NCBI RefSeq assembly: GCF_900111345.1 | Contig: NZ_FOGY01000011.1 | Coordinates: 124,001 to 188,000 of the forward strand | DNA from: Psychrobacillus sp. OK032 | GTDB taxonomy: Bacteria; Bacillota; Bacilli; Bacillales_A; Planococcaceae | Direction: 5' to 3' | Length of the DNA: 64,000 nucleotides | Part shown: in pieces, positions 56,848-64,000 of the stretch | Position numbering within the stretch: the first letter of the stretch is position 1 | How the letters are laid out: each line of letters begins with the position of its first letter | Program-made: the position numbers and the translations under genes | Notes under the pieces: generated by a model | What the model was told of the DNA's origin: nothing | Databases searched by the model: none | What the model saw: only the letters and a program-made list of their open reading frames with translations

Positions 56848-58596
56848 ATGGGATCTTTAAAACGGTATATGCAATTTGTTAAACCTTATAACTTTCAAAT
56901 ATTTTTAACGATCGTTATTGGGGTTATCAAATTTGCAATACCATTATTTATACCAATTCTTATCAAAATTGTAATCGATGATATTATTGGTGCAGAAACA
57001 CTAACAGTCGACGAGAAAATCCAACAATTGGTATATTGGTTAGGAGGGACTGCATTAATATTTTTAATCGTTCGTCCGCCGATTGAGTATTATAGACAAT
57101 ATTTAGCTCAGTTAGTGAGCAATAAAATACTATACGATATACGGCAGAAGCTTTATATTCATCTTCAAAAACTAGGTTTAAAATACTACTCCAACACGCG
57201 TGTTGGTGAAGTTATTTCCAGGGTAATAAATGATGTTGAGCAGACCAAAAACTTCGTAATCATTGGACTAATGAATGTATGGTTAGATTTAGCAACTATT
57301 TTAATTGCAATTGGCATTATGCTTACCATGAATGTGAAGTTAACACTCGTTACTTTAATTGCATTCCCATTTTATGCATTCAGTGTGAAATACTTTTTTG
57401 GAAGACTACGCGATTTAACGAGAAAACGTTCGCAAGCTTTAGCTGGTGTGCAAAGTTATCTACATGAACGTGTACAAGGTATGAGCATTATTAAAACATT
57501 TACATTAGAGAAGCACGAGCAGAAATTATTTAACGAAGCAAATGGTGAGTTTTTAGATAAAGCGGTTGACCAAACCATTTGGAATGCAAAGGCGTTTGCT
57601 GTAGTAAACACGATAACGGATATTGCACCTTTACTCGTTATTGCATATGCAGGGTACGAAGCAATTAATGGAAGATTATCAGTAGGAACGATGGCTGCAT
57701 TTGTAGCTTATATCGAACGTTTATATAGTCCTCTCAGACGTTTAGTTAATTCCTCAACAACATTAACTCAGTCTTTCGCTTCTATGGATCGAGTCTTTGA
57801 ATTAATGGATGAAAAATACGATATTGTCGATAAAAAAGGTGCTTCCACATTAGAGCATGTTACAGGTGAAGTTACTTTTTCCAGCGTTTCATTCAAATAT
57901 GAAAAAGACGGAAATACAATATTGAATAATGTGGATTTCCATGTTAAAGCTGGTGAGACGGTAGCATTCGTTGGGATGAGTGGTGGTGGTAAATCTACCA
58001 TTATTAGTTTAATACCAAGGTTTTATGATGTAACAGATGGAAGTGTGCGGGTTGATGGAAAAGATATTCGTGACGTTACGATAGAATCATTGAGAAAGCA
58101 AATCGGTATTGTGTTACAAGATAATATTTTATTTAGTGATTCAGTTAAATCGAATATATTAATGGGCAATCCTGATGCGACAGATGAGCAAGTGATAGAA
58201 GCGGCAAAAGCTGCGAATGCGCACGATTTCATCATGGAGTTACCAGAAGGGTATGAGACAAAAGTAGGGGAACGTGGCGTGAAGCTTTCAGGTGGTCAAA
58301 AACAACGTGTTGCTATAGCACGTGTATTTTTAAAAAATCCTACGATATTAGTTCTAGATGAAGCAACTTCGGCATTAGATTTAGAGAGTGAATCATTAAT
58401 CCAAGATTCTTTGGAGCGTTTAGCATCGAATCGTACAACCATTATTGTTGCACACAGACTTTCCACGATTACGCATGCTGATAATATATTCGTTATTGAA
58501 AACGGTCAGGTAGTCGAAAATGGAAACCATGCAGAATTAATGAACCATAAAAATGTATATTATAATTTGTTTCAAATACAACAATTAGATAATTAA
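56848..58596 (+). CDS. ygaD: ABC exporter, fused membrane and ATPase domains (YgaD-like)
   Basis: The 582-residue half-transporter has six membrane helices (about 15-310) and an ATPase domain with Walker [11 protein letters not shown]-loop VLQDNILF, signature [15 protein letters not shown], Walker [13 protein letters not shown] and the H-loop VAHRLSTI. It should act as a homodimer. It resembles multidrug/lipid flippase exporters of the MsbA/BmrA type; the substrate is unknown. AAAGGAAG precedes ATG 56848. A terminator follows. Confidence 0.9.
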   Translation: MGSLKRYMQFVKPYNFQIFLTIVIGVIKFAIPLFIPILIKIVIDDIIGAETLTVDEKIQQLVYWLGGTALIFLIVRPPIEYYRQYLAQLVSNKILYDIRQKLYIHLQKLGLKYYSNTRVGEVISRVINDVEQTKNFVIIGLMNVWLDLATILIAIGIMLTMNVKLTLVTLIAFPFYAFSVKYFFGRLRDLTRKRSQALAGVQSYLHERVQGMSIIKTFTLEKHEQKLFNEANGEFLDKAVDQTIWNAKAFAVVNTITDIAPLLVIAYAGYEAINGRLSVGTMAAFVAYIERLYSPLRRLVNSSTTLTQSFASMDRVFELMDEKYDIVDKKGASTLEHVTGEVTFSSVSFKYEKDGNTILNNVDFHVKAGETVAFVGMSGGGKSTIISLIPRFYDVTDGSVRVDGKDIRDVTIESLRKQIGIVLQDNILFSDSVKSNILMGNPDATDEQVIEAAKAANAHDFIMELPEGYETKVGERGVKLSGGQKQRVAIARVFLKNPTILVLDEATSALDLESESLIQDSLERLASNRTTIIVAHRLSTITHADNIFVIENGQVVENGNHAELMNHKNVYYNLFQIQQLDN

Positions 58597-58607
58597 AATG
58601 AATATCA

Positions 58608-58650
58608 AGCGCCCTATAAGTCCTTTTTATGCTTATAGGGCGTTTTTTAG
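58608..58650 (+). terminator. terminator of the ABC exporter gene
   Basis: AGCGCCCTATAAG pairs with CTTATAGGGCGTT, followed by TTTTAG. Confidence 0.9.
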
Positions 58651-58748
58651 TATAGAAAAAAAGAATGGATATTTAAATGTATGAATAAAAATTCACATAT
58701 ATATGGAATTAGCATATGAAAATAGTTTCAAGTGTTTTTGAAAAAGTG

Positions 58749-58776
58749 TTGCATATAAGGTTAATATGTGTAAAAT
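58749..58776 (+). promoter_or_regulatory. sigma-A promoter of the peptide ABC operon
   Basis: TTGCAT at 58749-58754 and TAAAAT at 58771-58776 are separated by 16 bases, about 60 bases before the first gene. I see no clear CodY-type palindrome nearby. Confidence 0.55.
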
Positions 58777-58837
58777 ATTAATATATCTTATTAATTGATA
58801 GAAAATTATAAATTATTGAAAAGCAAAGGGGTGCATT

Positions 58838-59857
58838 ATGGCAGTGCGTGAAATTATTTTAGAAGTGAAAGATCTCCAAACTTCCTTTTTCACAGATGAT
58901 GGTATCATTCCGTCTGTGGACTATGTAGATTTTCACGTAAAAGAAGGGGAGATACTTGGAATAGTCGGAGAATCAGGCTGTGGTAAAAGTGTTACATCGC
59001 TTTCTATAATGGGCCTAGTTCCAAGTCCACCAGGGAAAATTACAAATGGTCAAATTCTATTTAAAGGGGAAGATTTAACAAAGTTCTCCGAGAAAGAAAT
59101 GCGGAAGGTTCGTGGAAATGAAGTGGCGATGATTTTCCAAGAACCGATGACGTCATTAAATCCATTATTTACAATAGGAAACCAACTATTGGAAGCGATT
59201 ACACTACATAAAAAAAAATGGAGTAAAAAACAAGCAAAGGCAAGAGCAATTGAAATGTTGAAACTTGTTGGTTTACCTAGGGCGGAGGAATTGATGAAGG
59301 ACTATCCTCATCAGCTTTCAGGGGGAATGAGGCAACGAGTCATGATTGCGATGGCGCTCGTTTGTGATCCAAAGGTCCTTATTGCAGATGAGCCAACGAC
59401 TGCACTAGATGTAACGATACAAGCCCAAATTTTGAAACTCATGCGAGAATTGAATGAAAGACTAAATACAGCGGTTATTCTAATTACTCATGATTTGGGA
59501 GTTGTAGCGGAAACTTGTGAGCGAGTAGTAGTTATGTACGCTGGAAAAGTAGTAGAAGAGGGTACAGTAGATACGATATTCCATAATCCACAACATCCTT
59601 ATACGAAAGGGTTGATCGCTTCTGTACCTGATATGCGCTATAAAAAGCAGCGTTTATATTCCATACCTGGGAATGTACCGAAGCCTGGAACGATTCCAAC
59701 TGGTTGTCGATTTGCAGCAAGGTGTGAATCGGTGTTTGGAAGATGTACAGAAGAAAATCCTCCGTTATATGAAACATCGGATAAGCATAAAACAAGATGC
59801 TTCTTATACGATCAGAAGGAGGTAGAAGTTAATGACAAAACCGCTGCTACAAGTTGA
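58838..59857 (+). CDS. oppD: oligopeptide ABC transporter ATPase OppD/DppD
   Basis: A 339-residue ATPase with Walker [11 protein letters not shown]-loop IFQEPMTSLNP, signature LSGGMRQRVMIAMAL, Walker B VLIADEPTTALD and H-loop ITHDLG. The C-terminal extension contains the cysteine set (FAARCESVFGRCTEE, TRCFL) that binds an iron-sulfur cluster in dipeptide/oligopeptide importers. It pairs with OppF to energise uptake. Its end overlaps the start of oppF by 26 bases. Confidence 0.9.
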   Translation: MAVREIILEVKDLQTSFFTDDGIIPSVDYVDFHVKEGEILGIVGESGCGKSVTSLSIMGLVPSPPGKITNGQILFKGEDLTKFSEKEMRKVRGNEVAMIFQEPMTSLNPLFTIGNQLLEAITLHKKKWSKKQAKARAIEMLKLVGLPRAEELMKDYPHQLSGGMRQRVMIAMALVCDPKVLIADEPTTALDVTIQAQILKLMRELNERLNTAVILITHDLGVVAETCERVVVMYAGKVVEEGTVDTIFHNPQHPYTKGLIASVPDMRYKKQRLYSIPGNVPKPGTIPTGCRFAARCESVFGRCTEENPPLYETSDKHKTRCFLYDQKEVEVNDKTAATS

Positions 59858-60815
59858 AGGATTAAAAAAGTATTTCCCTATACGTTCAGGAGTGTTAGCG
59901 AAAAAATCGGGTTATGTAAAAGCGGTAGATGATGTATCTTTCTATGTGAATGAAGGAGAGACACTGGGTATCGTCGGAGAATCCGGTTGCGGTAAATCTA
60001 CTACTGGTAGAATGCTTATGAGATTACTAGAACCGACAGAAGGTAAGGTAACCTTTGACGGAAAAGAGCTAACGAGCATATCCAGTACGGAAATGAGAAA
60101 AGCAAGAAGAGAAATTCAAATGGTATTTCAAGACCCATATGCATCGCTAAATCCGAGACATACGGTTGAAAAAATATTAATGGAACCACTAATTGTTCAT
60201 AAAATCGGAAATACAAAGAGTCGAAAAAAGAAAGTATATGACTTTCTAGAAATTGTTGGATTAAGTAGTTATCATGCAAAAAGATACCCACATCAATTTA
60301 GTGGTGGGCAAAGACAACGTATTGGGATTGCAAGGGCATTGATGACAAATCCGAAGCTAATCATTGCAGATGAACCAGTTTCTGCACTCGATGTTTCGAT
60401 ACAAGCCCAAGTGTTGAATCTAATGCAAGACTTACAAAAAGAATTAAAGCTAACGTATATATTTATTGCGCACGATTTAGGGGTGGTGCGTCATATAAGT
60501 GATCGAGTTGGCGTTATGTACTTAGGAAGAATGGCGGAGCTTGCTACAAGCGAATCTTTATATGCAGAGCCACTTCATCCCTATACGAAAGCGTTACTTT
60601 CAGCTGTTCCAGTTCCCGATCCGAAACATCAAAGGGAGCAGATAATACTAGAAGGAGACATTCCGAGTCCTTCAAATCCACCTACTGGCTGTACATTCCA
60701 TACTAGATGTCCATTTAGGATGGAAGCTTGTACATCTGTGGTACCTAAGTTAGAAGAAGTGAAACCAGGTCATTTTGTTGCCTGCCATTTATATAATGAG
60801 CAAATGCAGCATTGA
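59832..60815 (+). CDS. oppF: oligopeptide ABC transporter ATPase OppF/DppF
   Basis: A 327-residue ATPase with Walker [16 protein letters not shown]-loop [15 protein letters not shown], signature [15 protein letters not shown], Walker [12 protein letters not shown] and H-loop IAHDLG. The C-terminal [16 protein letters not shown] cysteine motif is present. The N-terminal [20 protein letters not shown] is typical of the F subunit. Its ribosome site GAAGGAGG lies inside the end of oppD. The substrate-binding lipoprotein follows 24 bases later. Confidence 0.9.
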   Translation: MTKPLLQVEGLKKYFPIRSGVLAKKSGYVKAVDDVSFYVNEGETLGIVGESGCGKSTTGRMLMRLLEPTEGKVTFDGKELTSISSTEMRKARREIQMVFQDPYASLNPRHTVEKILMEPLIVHKIGNTKSRKKKVYDFLEIVGLSSYHAKRYPHQFSGGQRQRIGIARALMTNPKLIIADEPVSALDVSIQAQVLNLMQDLQKELKLTYIFIAHDLGVVRHISDRVGVMYLGRMAELATSESLYAEPLHPYTKALLSAVPVPDPKHQREQIILEGDIPSPSNPPTGCTFHTRCPFRMEACTSVVPKLEEVKPGHFVACHLYNEQMQH

Positions 60816-60839
60816 TAATATATTTTCGGAGGGGTTAAT

Positions 60840-62486
60840 TTGGGGAAAAAGAGAATTTGGTCATTCTTGCTTCTGATGTTAGTGGCGCTTAGTGTAGTTC
60901 TTGCTGCATGTGCTTCTGAAGAAGCATCGGAAGGCAACACAGAAAAAGAAAATGAAGGAGCAACGCAAGGGGATACTGGTTCTACAACTACAGCTGAAGA
61001 AAAATTGCTTATTTTTGGTCGCGGTGGGGATTCCGTATCACTAGACCCAGCAGCGGTAACAGATGGAGAGTCATTCAAGGTAACACAAAATGTATTTGAA
61101 ACACTTTTAAACTTTGGAAAACAAGATACTACGATAAATGAGGGATTAGCAACAAAATGGGAGGCTTCTGAAGATGGACTTACGTATACTTTTACACTAC
61201 GCGAAGGAGTTAAATTCCATGATGATACGGACTTTAACGCCGAAGCTGTAGTGAAAAACTTTGAACGTTGGGCAAATGGTTCAGAGGATAAATTCCCATA
61301 CTACGCTTCCATGTTCGGTGGATTTGTAGGAGATGAAAGTCATGTAATAGAATCTGTAACTGCAGATGGAGATTATACAGTTGTATTCAAATTAAAACGT
61401 GCACAGGCACCTTTCTTAAAAAATATTGCAATGAGCCCATTTGGAATTGCAAGCCCAACTGCATTTGATGCATCAGGTGAAAAATTTGGAGATAATCCAG
61501 TTGGTACTGGTCCATTTAAGTTTGTAGGATGGAAGCGTAATGATTCTATTACTATTGAGAAATTTGACGATTACTGGGCTGAAGGTCTTCCAAAGCTTGA
61601 TAAAGTTATTTTCCGTTCTTATCCTGATAATTCAGCTCGTTTAAACGCGCTACTAACTGGAGAAATTGACTTAGCGGATGGTGTAAATCCAGCTGACGGT
61701 AAAACAGTTGAAGGCGATTCAAATTTACAATTAATTGAACGTCCATCTATGAACGTAGGATATCTTGGATTAACAACTACACGTCCTCCGTTTGATAATG
61801 TAAAAGTACGTCAAGCAATGAACTATGCAATCGATAAACAATCAATAATTGATGCATTCTTCGAGGGACGCGCAGAAATGGCGAAAAATCCAATGCCACC
61901 TTCTATTAGTGGATACAATGAAGACATTCCAGGATATGAATACAATCCAGAAAAAGCAAAAGAACTTTTAGCAGAAGCAGGACTTGCAGATGGCTTTGAA
62001 ATGGAACTCTGGGCAATGCCTGTTCCAAGACCATATATGCCAGATGGAGCAAAAGTTGCAGAAGTTATTCAAAAGAACTTAGAAGAAGTTGGTATTAAAG
62101 CAGAAATCGTATCTTTCGAGTGGGCAACATATTTAGAGAAAGCTCGAAATGGGGAAGCAGATGCTTTCATGCTAGGCTGGACAGGTGATAATGGAGATGC
62201 AGACAACTTCATCTATGTATTACTTGATGGCGATAACATTGGAAGTAATAACTACACATATTATGACAACCAAGACTTACACAAAATCTTAATTCAGGCA
62301 CAAACAGAAGTAGATGAAGATATACGTAATGAGTTGTATAAGCAAGCGCAAGAAATTATCTTTGAAGATGCACCTTGGGTACCACTTGCTCACTCAACTC
62401 CATTACTTGCAGGTAGAGCGGATATTGTAGATTTCTTCCCTCATCCTACTGGATCTGACAAATTAACGAACGTCGACTTTAAGTAA
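60840..62486 (+). CDS. peptide ABC transporter substrate-binding lipoprotein
   Basis: The 548-residue protein has a lipoprotein signal (WSFLLLMLVALSVVLAAC, lipidated Cys24), an acidic Glu/Thr-rich linker (about 26-58), and an SBP_bac_5 domain: LTYTFTLREGVKFHDDTDFN, NPVGTGPFKFVGWKRND, RSYPDNSARLNALLTGEIDL, VRQAMNYAIDKQSII. It captures peptides outside the membrane. This Dpp/App-like type carries no sign of pheromone-specific features. TTG 60840 has GGAGGGG upstream. The gene is followed not directly by the permease gene but by an R2 repeat. Confidence 0.9.
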   Translation: MGKKRIWSFLLLMLVALSVVLAACASEEASEGNTEKENEGATQGDTGSTTTAEEKLLIFGRGGDSVSLDPAAVTDGESFKVTQNVFETLLNFGKQDTTINEGLATKWEASEDGLTYTFTLREGVKFHDDTDFNAEAVVKNFERWANGSEDKFPYYASMFGGFVGDESHVIESVTADGDYTVVFKLKRAQAPFLKNIAMSPFGIASPTAFDASGEKFGDNPVGTGPFKFVGWKRNDSITIEKFDDYWAEGLPKLDKVIFRSYPDNSARLNALLTGEIDLADGVNPADGKTVEGDSNLQLIERPSMNVGYLGLTTTRPPFDNVKVRQAMNYAIDKQSIIDAFFEGRAEMAKNPMPPSISGYNEDIPGYEYNPEKAKELLAEAGLADGFEMELWAMPVPRPYMPDGAKVAEVIQKNLEEVGIKAEIVSFEWATYLEKARNGEADAFMLGWTGDNGDADNFIYVLLDGDNIGSNNYTYYDNQDLHKILIQAQTEVDEDIRNELYKQAQEIIFEDAPWVPLAHSTPLLAGRADIVDFFPHPTGSDKLTNVDFK

Positions 62487-62489
62487 TTA

Positions 62490-62783
62490 ACTTCATTCAG
62501 CAAATGTTTTTTTGCGACGAGCTTGCGTAGGAGCAGAGGTCTTCACTTCTATAAGTGATGAGAAGAAAGCAAAGTAAGCATACAATTCATTGGGGGTCTA
62601 CCAATCCTTGCTGAATAAAGTTAAAGCTTCCGGCGGATGCCACAGATTTTTTAGAGGAATTTATCGAGCGAGCTCAGGCCTGCGTGATGTAGGTCAGATA
62701 GCCGTTGTCGTAAGGATGCGACGTTCTTAGGCTAACTTCCTTACTTGATCTAGGCACAAATACGCCAAGGCGAATTTGATCGT
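62490..62783 (+). repeat. R2 leader-type repeat inside the peptide transporter operon
   Basis: It contains an outer pair AACTTCATTCAGCAA / TTGCTGAATAAAGTT (62489-62503 with about 62609-62623) enclosing a TGCGACGAGCTTGCGTAGGA unit, then CTTCCGGCGGATGCCACAGA, a two-hairpin module at 62679-62735 and CAAATACGCCAAGGCGAATT (about 62757-62776). It separates the binding-protein gene from the permease gene oppB by 360 bases. No terminator is evident within it. Confidence 0.85.
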
Positions 62784-62845
62784 GAAGGGGAGGGGTCTTC
62801 GTGATTTCTCCCTTTTCTTCATTTAATAAAAGAGGGGTGAAGAAG

Positions 62846-63850
62846 ATGCTTCACTATATCGGAAAGAGACTTTTACAACTAATTCCTGTCTTACTAGGTA
62901 TGACATTTGTTGTATTTATGATTATTCGAGCAATTCCGGGTGATCCAGCACAAGTTATTTTAGGACAATTAGCATCAAAGGAAGCAATTGAAGCACTACG
63001 CTTTAAATTAGGATTAGATAATCCTTGGTATGTACAATACTTCGATTATTTGGCAGCACTTTTAAAAGGAGATTTAGGGGAATCGATGCGTACAGTGCAG
63101 CCGGTTTCAGAAGAAATTTGGCCTTATTTAGCAGCTACTTTTGAACTTGCTTTGTTTGCTATTATTATTGCTGTCATTATTGGGGTAAATGCAGGTATTA
63201 TTTCTGCTTGGTTCCAAAACTCATGGTTCGATTACTTTGCAATGATTATTGCATTAATTGGCGTTTCGATGCCTATTTTTTGGTTAGGTTTAATGGAACA
63301 ATGGTTTTTCGGGATCGAACTTCAATGGTTCCCTACTTCCGGTAGAGAAGAAGTGAGAAATCCCGTTTCCGCGGTGACGAACTTATATGTATTGGACACG
63401 ATATTGAATGGGCGTTTTGATCAGTTAGCGCAAGTACTTAAACATCTAGTATTACCCGGTATTGCACTTGCGACGATTCCAATGGCGATCATTGCCCGTA
63501 TGACGAGATCAAGTATGCTAGAAGTAATGCGTGCTGATTATGTTCGTACTGCAAGAGCAAAAGGGCAAAAAATGTTTTGGGTTGTTTACAAACATGCTTT
63601 AAAAAATGCGATTATTCCAGTTTTAACTGTTATCGGACTTCAAACAGGAATGTTACTCGGAGGGGCAATATTAACGGAAACTATATTTAGTTGGCCAGGA
63701 ATAGGTAGATATATTTATGAAGCAATTCAGTTCCGTGATTATCCGGTCATCCAATCAGGTATTCTCATTGTTGCATTTATTTTTGTCATGATTAACTTAA
63801 TAGTAGATATTTTATATGGTTTGATAGATCCGAGGATTAAATACGACTAA
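62846..63850 (+). CDS. oppB: peptide ABC transporter permease OppB/DppB
   Basis: A 334-residue permease with about six helices. It has the N-terminal RLLQLIPVLLGMTFVVFMII, the following RAIPGDPA signature, and the EAA loop VMRADYVRTARAKGQ facing the ATPases. ATG 62846 is chosen because GAGGGGTGAAG lies upstream and the family starts at MLHYIGKRL; an in-frame extension of 15 residues exists. It follows repeat R2 and precedes the second permease by 15 bases. Confidence 0.9.
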   Translation: MLHYIGKRLLQLIPVLLGMTFVVFMIIRAIPGDPAQVILGQLASKEAIEALRFKLGLDNPWYVQYFDYLAALLKGDLGESMRTVQPVSEEIWPYLAATFELALFAIIIAVIIGVNAGIISAWFQNSWFDYFAMIIALIGVSMPIFWLGLMEQWFFGIELQWFPTSGREEVRNPVSAVTNLYVLDTILNGRFDQLAQVLKHLVLPGIALATIPMAIIARMTRSSMLEVMRADYVRTARAKGQKMFWVVYKHALKNAIIPVLTVIGLQTGMLLGGAILTETIFSWPGIGRYIYEAIQFRDYPVIQSGILIVAFIFVMINLIVDILYGLIDPRIKYD

Positions 63851-63865
63851 AAGGAGGAAATGAAT

Positions 63866-64000
63866 ATGACGCAAATGGTTCCGAACTCGACTAATGAAAT
63901 AATGGTTAAAACAAATACGTCGACGGGTCCTTGGCTAGATGCATGGCGAAGCTTTCGTAAAAATAAAGTAGCGCTTGTTGGAGCAGGGATTGTTCTTTTT
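63866..64000 (+). CDS. oppC: peptide ABC transporter permease OppC/DppC, N-terminal part
   Basis: Only the first 45 codons are in the window. The polar start is followed by WLDAWRSFRKNKVALVGAGI, the usual DppC N-terminus leading into the first helix. AAGGAGG at 63851-63857 decides ATG 63866 over an in-frame ATG at 63860. It completes the D-F-A-B-C operon. Confidence 0.85.
   Translation, partial: MTQMVPNSTNEIMVKTNTSTGPWLDAWRSFRKNKVALVGAGIVLF

Overview
The window looks like the chromosome of an endospore-forming, flagellated, AT-rich Gram-positive bacterium of the Bacillaceae/Planococcaceae type (Psychrobacillus or Lysinibacillus relatives are my best guess, an inference). Reasons: Bacillus subtilis-like proteins throughout, a gamma-type spore protein (55608-55826) and the spore-cortex deacetylase PdaA, a MotAB stator pair, Firmicute T-box, purine and TPP leaders, a textbook PerR box, and strong AGGAGG ribosome sites. 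Several blocks follow the B. subtilis yfh/yfj/yfk/yga region: DUF1128-YtxH-YfkH (36.2-38.0 kb), a YfkF-like MFS protein (43.4 kb), an RlmD-type methylase and PdaA (48.2-50.5 kb), YfhF-RecX-YfhH-YfhJ (50.6-53.0 kb), YfhP-MutY-SspE (53.3-55.8 kb), YgaC-YgaD (56.1-58.6 kb).

Layout. 0-5 kb: an S66 peptidase/FAD oxidoreductase operon, then a guanine-class riboswitch controlling xpt-pbuX. 5.8-10.1 kb: MFS transporter, a Nudix-GNAT fusion, aspartokinase. 10.5-13.6 kb: a serine-type T-box in front of a class V aminotransferase and serA. 13.7-25.4 kb: HAD phosphatase, DUF3298 protein, ATPase, VanZ, FbpA-like peptide, YfmL helicase, M29 aminopeptidase, GDSL hydrolase, M20 hydrolase, TPP riboswitch-thiT, methionine aminopeptidase, TspO-like protein. 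25.6-33.7 kb: M3 oligoendopeptidase, GNAT, carbonic anhydrase, MreB paralogue, a second M29 aminopeptidase, motAB. 34-42 kb: psuK-psuG pseudouridine catabolism, stress and membrane proteins, a PerR-controlled Fe/metal efflux ATPase, class I fumarase. 43-56 kb: small genes, MFS, a decayed alcohol dehydrogenase, then the yfj/yfh block. 56-64 kb: YgaC-YgaD and an oligopeptide ABC operon (D-F-A-B-C, cut by the window end).

The most unusual feature is an interlocking set of noncoding repeats filling nearly every large intergenic gap. Three superfamilies can be separated. R1 starts near CCAGACTCCAGCGCC and ends near GGCGCTTGCGCTTTTG; three of four copies sit between convergent genes with their right end touching a stop codon. 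R2 always lies in sense orientation just upstream of a ribosome site (psuK, ygaC-like, ygaD-like, oppB). R3 is an 0.8-kb element with inverted GC-rich palindromic ends around an AT-rich centre. All three carry copies of one two-hairpin module whose stem sequences differ between copies while stems, loop bases (A-N-GAT) and an internal loop (GTT opposite GNNCTTW) are kept. This pattern is what a selected structured RNA, or a hairpin-recognising mobile DNA, would leave. I consider this module the best candidate for an undescribed system here.
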